Assembly (NCBI GenBank): GCA_963739045.1
Contig: CAVTYY010000004.1
Coordinates: forward strand, 992,001 to 1,056,000
Direction of reading: 5' to 3'
Length of the DNA: 64,000 bases
DNA from: Halobacillus_B sp963739045
GTDB lineage: Bacteria > Bacillota > Bacilli > Bacillales > Halobacillaceae
Made by a program: the position numbers and the translations under genes. A model generated the notes under the pieces. The model did not search any database. It saw only the letters and a list, made by a program, of their open reading frames with translations, and had not been told where the DNA came from. Below are positions 61,357-64,000 of this stretch, one piece after another (position 1 is the stretch's first letter; every line of letters begins with the position of its first letter).

Positions 61357-62952
61357 ATGGGATTCGATACAGACGTATTAATTATTGGAGCTGGACCGTC
61401 AGGGTTAATGCTTGCCAACGAATTTGAAAAACACCAAGTGGATTATCAAATCATTGATCAAGCTTTAGAGAGATCGCAATATTCTAAAGCATTAGTCGTA
61501 CACGCGAGGTCAATGGAAATGTTAGATATGTTAGGTTTGGCAGACAAGTTTACTGCGCAGGGATTGTTAATTAAAAATATCGAATTTTATTATAAGAAGG
61601 AAAGAATCCTGGAAAATGATTTTTCGCTTCTTCATGACGATACAGAGCATCCTTATCTTTGTATATTTCCTCAAAGCGACACTGAAGCGATTTTAGAAAG
61701 AAATCTCCCGGCCACAAAGGTTCTGCGTGGAAATAAACTTCTTTCCCTCCATACTACGGATAATGGCACAATTGCTTCGATTGAAAAGGAAGACGGGCGG
61801 ATCACCACGATCAAAGGAAAATACATTGCAGCATGTGACGGGGCCCATAGCAGGGTAAGAAAAGAGTTGAATATGAACTTCAAAGGGAAATCTGAAGATA
61901 TCCACGTTATTTTAGGCGATGTGAAATTAAATAACCAGCAGTGGAAGAAGAAATTAAGACTTATTAGCAGTGATGCTGGGATGATGTTTTTAGCGCCTTT
62001 CAAAAATGGGTATACACGGGTCATTGCGATAGATTATCATAAGCAGGATTTGGATGAAGAGGCAGATTTAGACGGATTGCAGGAATCAGTAAACAAAATT
62101 TCTCCCGATCCCATAAGAATAAGTGATCCTTACTGGTTATCCAATTTCACAGCTTCTCATCGCCAAGTAGATCACTATTATAAAGATGGAGTCTTTTTTG
62201 TAGGAGATGCAGCTCACATTCATAATCCAGCAGGCGGTCAAGGAATGAATGTAGGGATGCAGGATGCAAGCAATCTCGCCTGGAAACTTGCTTACGTGCT
62301 GAAGTATCACCTATCAGTTAACCTTCTAGCTACTTATGAAGAAGAAAGAAAAAAAGTAGCTGAGGATGTAATCAAAAAAACCAATAGAATGATTCGCGGT
62401 ATCACGCTTCAAAGTAAAATAGGGATCTCAGCCAGGAACTTGCTTTTGAAAAGACTTTCCAGGAGTCTTATTTTGAAAAAAATAATTTCAAAAAATATGT
62501 CTCAGATCAGCGTCGATTATCGATTTACGGATCTGTCTAAGTACATGCCTCATACCAGGAGTGGCATGCAGGCAGGAGAACGAGTCCCTAACATTCTCAA
62601 TGAAGGGTTCCATCTTTATGAGAAGCTTAGATCAGGGAAATGCCTGCTGCTTATGAACATTGCAGACGATGATCCCGACATCTTCTGTGAAAAAGTACTA
62701 CCAGCTGTGGAGGATTTTAATGAAAAGATAGGCGGAATCCTCAGTCCTTACTTTATCGCGAACGCCCAGAGCAGTCTCTCTGACAAGCAGCGTTCCTTTC
62801 TATTAACAGATGGGAATAATGAGATTTCACATAAACTCGGTCTTAAAAAAGGCGAAGTAATAGTGATCCGGCCGGATGCCCATGTACTCGTCCATTTAAG
62901 TCGTTTCCGCATAAAGGAACTGGCCAATTGTTTACAAGCTCAATTTGGCTGA
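61357..62952 (+). CDS. FAD-dependent aromatic monooxygenase (PheA/TfdB family)
   Basis: A 531-residue flavoprotein hydroxylase. FAD motif VLIIGAGPSGLMLANEFE, the DG motif region AACDGAHSRVRKELN, and the ribityl motif FVGDAAHIHNPAGGQGMN are all intact, followed by MQDASNLAWKLAYVL. A thioredoxin-like C-terminal domain (about 400-531) is typical of phenol hydroxylase relatives. AGAGAGG precedes ATG 61357. It would hydroxylate a phenolic or polyketide-like ring with NAD(P)H; the substrate is unknown. Confidence 0.88.
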   Translation: MGFDTDVLIIGAGPSGLMLANEFEKHQVDYQIIDQALERSQYSKALVVHARSMEMLDMLGLADKFTAQGLLIKNIEFYYKKERILENDFSLLHDDTEHPYLCIFPQSDTEAILERNLPATKVLRGNKLLSLHTTDNGTIASIEKEDGRITTIKGKYIAACDGAHSRVRKELNMNFKGKSEDIHVILGDVKLNNQQWKKKLRLISSDAGMMFLAPFKNGYTRVIAIDYHKQDLDEEADLDGLQESVNKISPDPIRISDPYWLSNFTASHRQVDHYYKDGVFFVGDAAHIHNPAGGQGMNVGMQDASNLAWKLAYVLKYHLSVNLLATYEEERKKVAEDVIKKTNRMIRGITLQSKIGISARNLLLKRLSRSLILKKIISKNMSQISVDYRFTDLSKYMPHTRSGMQAGERVPNILNEGFHLYEKLRSGKCLLLMNIADDDPDIFCEKVLPAVEDFNEKIGGILSPYFIANAQSSLSDKQRSFLLTDGNNEISHKLGLKKGEVIVIRPDAHVLVHLSRFRIKELANCLQAQFG

Positions 62953-63041
62953 AATTGTAAACGGGTGTCAAACTTTTTTGATTCAAAAATATTGCGTTAC
63001 AGGGGTTATTTTCTTATGATTAAAAAAAGAGGTGATCAGTA

Positions 63042-63374
63042 ATGAAACTTACTATTACTCATCAGGCAGAAGAGGAACTTCAAAAAATAAATGATCTTTC
63101 GAAACCGTTGATTCGGCTGTTTTACGATACAGAAGGATGCGGTTGCGGAGTTAATGGTCTGCCCTCTATTCGCCTGGAGAGTGAGCGCAGAGAAACAGAT
63201 CTAGAGGTAAAAAGTACTTCCTTTTCCACAATCATTGATGATCAGCAGGCGATATTCTTTAAGAATGAGATGAAACTGGACTTTGTAAAAGGAAGCTTTC
63301 GTTTATCCAGCCCAGAAGGAATGTTGAATCCTATCATTTCTATTAAAGATGTTAAGGAAGGGGCAACAATTTAA
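63042..63374 (+). CDS. yqkB: YqkB/HesB-like iron-sulfur biosynthesis domain protein
   Basis: A 110-residue protein related to the HesB/IscA fold: an N-terminal ITHQAEEELQKI and a cysteine pair EGCGCGVNGLPSIRL resembling YqkB and other Firmicutes iron-sulfur biosynthesis family members. The three-cysteine IscA pattern is incomplete at the C-terminus, so a carrier role is not certain. GAGGTG precedes ATG 63042. Its TAA overlaps the next ATG (TAATG). Confidence 0.85.
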   Translation: MKLTITHQAEEELQKINDLSKPLIRLFYDTEGCGCGVNGLPSIRLESERRETDLEVKSTSFSTIIDDQQAIFFKNEMKLDFVKGSFRLSSPEGMLNPIISIKDVKEGATI

Positions 63375-63598
63375 TGGGAAGAAAAAAAGAGAAGCAAGGC
63401 TCACTCAGTGAACAGCTTAACAAAGATGTAGTAAGTCAGCTGCAGTTAAAGAAAGCAGAGTTAAAGCAGCAGGCTGACAGGCAGCAGGAACTTGAGCGCT
63501 TGAAAAGAATAGAAGAAAAGCAAAAACGTGAAGCAAATAAAAGCTTTGAAGAACTATTGAATGAAAGTGAATTGGATTGGAAATCTTTCAAGCATTAA
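63374..63598 (+). CDS. yqkE: YqkE family small coiled-coil protein
   Basis: A 74-residue, highly charged protein: basic start MGRKKEKQGSLSEQLNKDVV, a K/E/Q-rich helix (about 25-55) likely to be coiled coil, and the conserved closing motif KSFEELLNESELDWKSFK found in Bacillus YqkE. Function unknown. It overlaps yqkB by one base and precedes yqkF-like DNA, as in B. subtilis. Confidence 0.85.
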   Translation: MGRKKEKQGSLSEQLNKDVVSQLQLKKAELKQQADRQQELERLKRIEEKQKREANKSFEELLNESELDWKSFKH

Positions 63599-63695
63599 GA
63601 GGCAGGAACCAATCAATAATCGTTCGATAAAGAGGCCGGTAATTTAGAAAGCACAAAAATATGGACAGAGAGTCGAAGGGGCTTCTTCATAGATG

Positions 63696-63734
63696 AAAAA
63701 CCCGAACCAGAGTATGCTGGTTCGGGTTTTTTTT
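63696..63734. terminator. Bidirectional terminator, yqkE / aldo-keto reductase
   Basis: AACCCGAACCAG (63699-63710) pairs perfectly with CTGGTTCGGGTT (63717-63728), with AAAAA before and TTTTTTTT after. It is the most complete copy of the CCCGAACC family. Confidence 0.92.
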
Positions 63735-63762
63735 GGTACATAACCTTTTAATATCACAGTCT

Positions 63763-64000
63763 TTATTTATGTTTTTGATAAGTGATAGGATTGGTCATGG
63801 CTTGAATTTCACCGAAAATTTGTTCCGTTATCGGCTCGGAACGGAAGTAACTGAGATTATCTTCCAGCTGCTCCAAAGAACTAGCACCGAATACTGCCGA
63901 AGATACTGCTGAATGATGCAGCACATATTGCAGAGCAAGTGCCGTAAGTGTACGGGCATCACTTTTATAATCCTGCCACTTTTTCACCAGGGAAAGAACT
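63763..64000 (-). CDS. yqkF: Aldo/keto reductase, C-terminal part (YqkF-like)
   Basis: Only the last 79 codons lie in the window; the gene runs off the right end. The visible part includes TALALQYVLHHSAVSSAVFG and ASSLEQLEDNLSYF, the C-terminal NADPH-binding and last-helix signature of aldo/keto reductases (SAVFGASS in place of the common PG.S). Position after yqkE matches B. subtilis yqkF. The frame is open to the edge without a start codon. Confidence 0.88.
   Translation of the reverse strand, partial: VLSLVKKWQDYKSDARTLTALALQYVLHHSAVSSAVFGASSLEQLEDNLSYFRSEPITEQIFGEIQAMTNPITYQKHK

Noticed and set aside
61671..62024. 117-codon minus-strand frame inside the FAD monooxygenase
   Set aside because: Antisense shadow of a well-supported gene, with no ribosome binding site.

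Overview
The window is chromosomal DNA of a low-to-moderate GC, endospore-forming Bacillaceae, probably a salt-tolerant genus close to Halobacillus (an inference from gene content; there is no rRNA here to prove it). The evidence is spoIVB and spo0A, strong AAGGAGG-type ribosome binding sites, frequent GTG and TTG starts, and a gene order that follows the Bacillus subtilis dxs-spo0A-bkd-yqj-yqk region. No tRNA, rRNA, insertion sequence, prophage or CRISPR array was seen.

Layout. 1-800: a structured leader RNA candidate and a CNNM (DUF21) membrane protein. 0.8-8.5 kb: dxs, tlyA, argR, recN, spoIVB and spo0A, the conserved sporulation, repair and arginine-control block, with a readable sigma-G-like promoter at spoIVB and 0A boxes at spo0A. 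8.6-13.1 kb: an aspartokinase, then leftward genes for a DEDDh exonuclease, a cNMP/CBS/DUF294 nucleotidyltransferase and a DUF2627 membrane protein. 13.2-23.3 kb: bkdR and the complete branched-chain 2-oxo acid operon (ptb-bcd-buk-lpdV-bkdAA-bkdAB-bkdB), driven by a well-formed sigma-54 promoter with palindromic activator-site candidates. 23.4-36.4 kb: an accessory stretch with a 3-hydroxyisobutyrate dehydrogenase, a lone M50 protease, a MoxR/DUF58/membrane trio, GrpB, a MhqR-box-flanked dioxygenase and esterase, DUF1259, CDF and NhaC transporters, nitronate monooxygenase and GNAT.

36.5-44.2 kb: brxB, yqjA, an L,D-transpeptidase, a 47-residue Prli42-like gene on the opposite strand, and a propionate/methylmalonyl-CoA operon in which the B12-binding mutase subunit is fused to methylmalonyl-CoA epimerase. 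44.4-53.3 kb: MFS exporter, alpha/beta hydrolase, DNA polymerase IV with an SOS box, a MacB-like ABC exporter, and aldehyde dehydrogenase. 53.3-64 kb: rnz, namA, GT2, GDPD, yqjN-like peptidase, MBL and SDR pair, FAD monooxygenase, YqkB, YqkE, and an aldo/keto reductase cut by the window end.

How it fits together: BCAA breakdown (Bcd, the Bkd complex, Ptb, Buk, and the hydroxyisobutyrate dehydrogenase for valine) yields acyl-CoAs including propionyl-CoA, and the mutase/epimerase/carboxyltransferase operon 15 kb away can convert propionyl-CoA to succinyl-CoA. Most genes are ordinary relatives of known Bacillus genes. The least ordinary items are the B12-epimerase fusion, the unassigned leader RNA, a recurrent CCCGAACC terminator family, and several operator-like inverted repeats.
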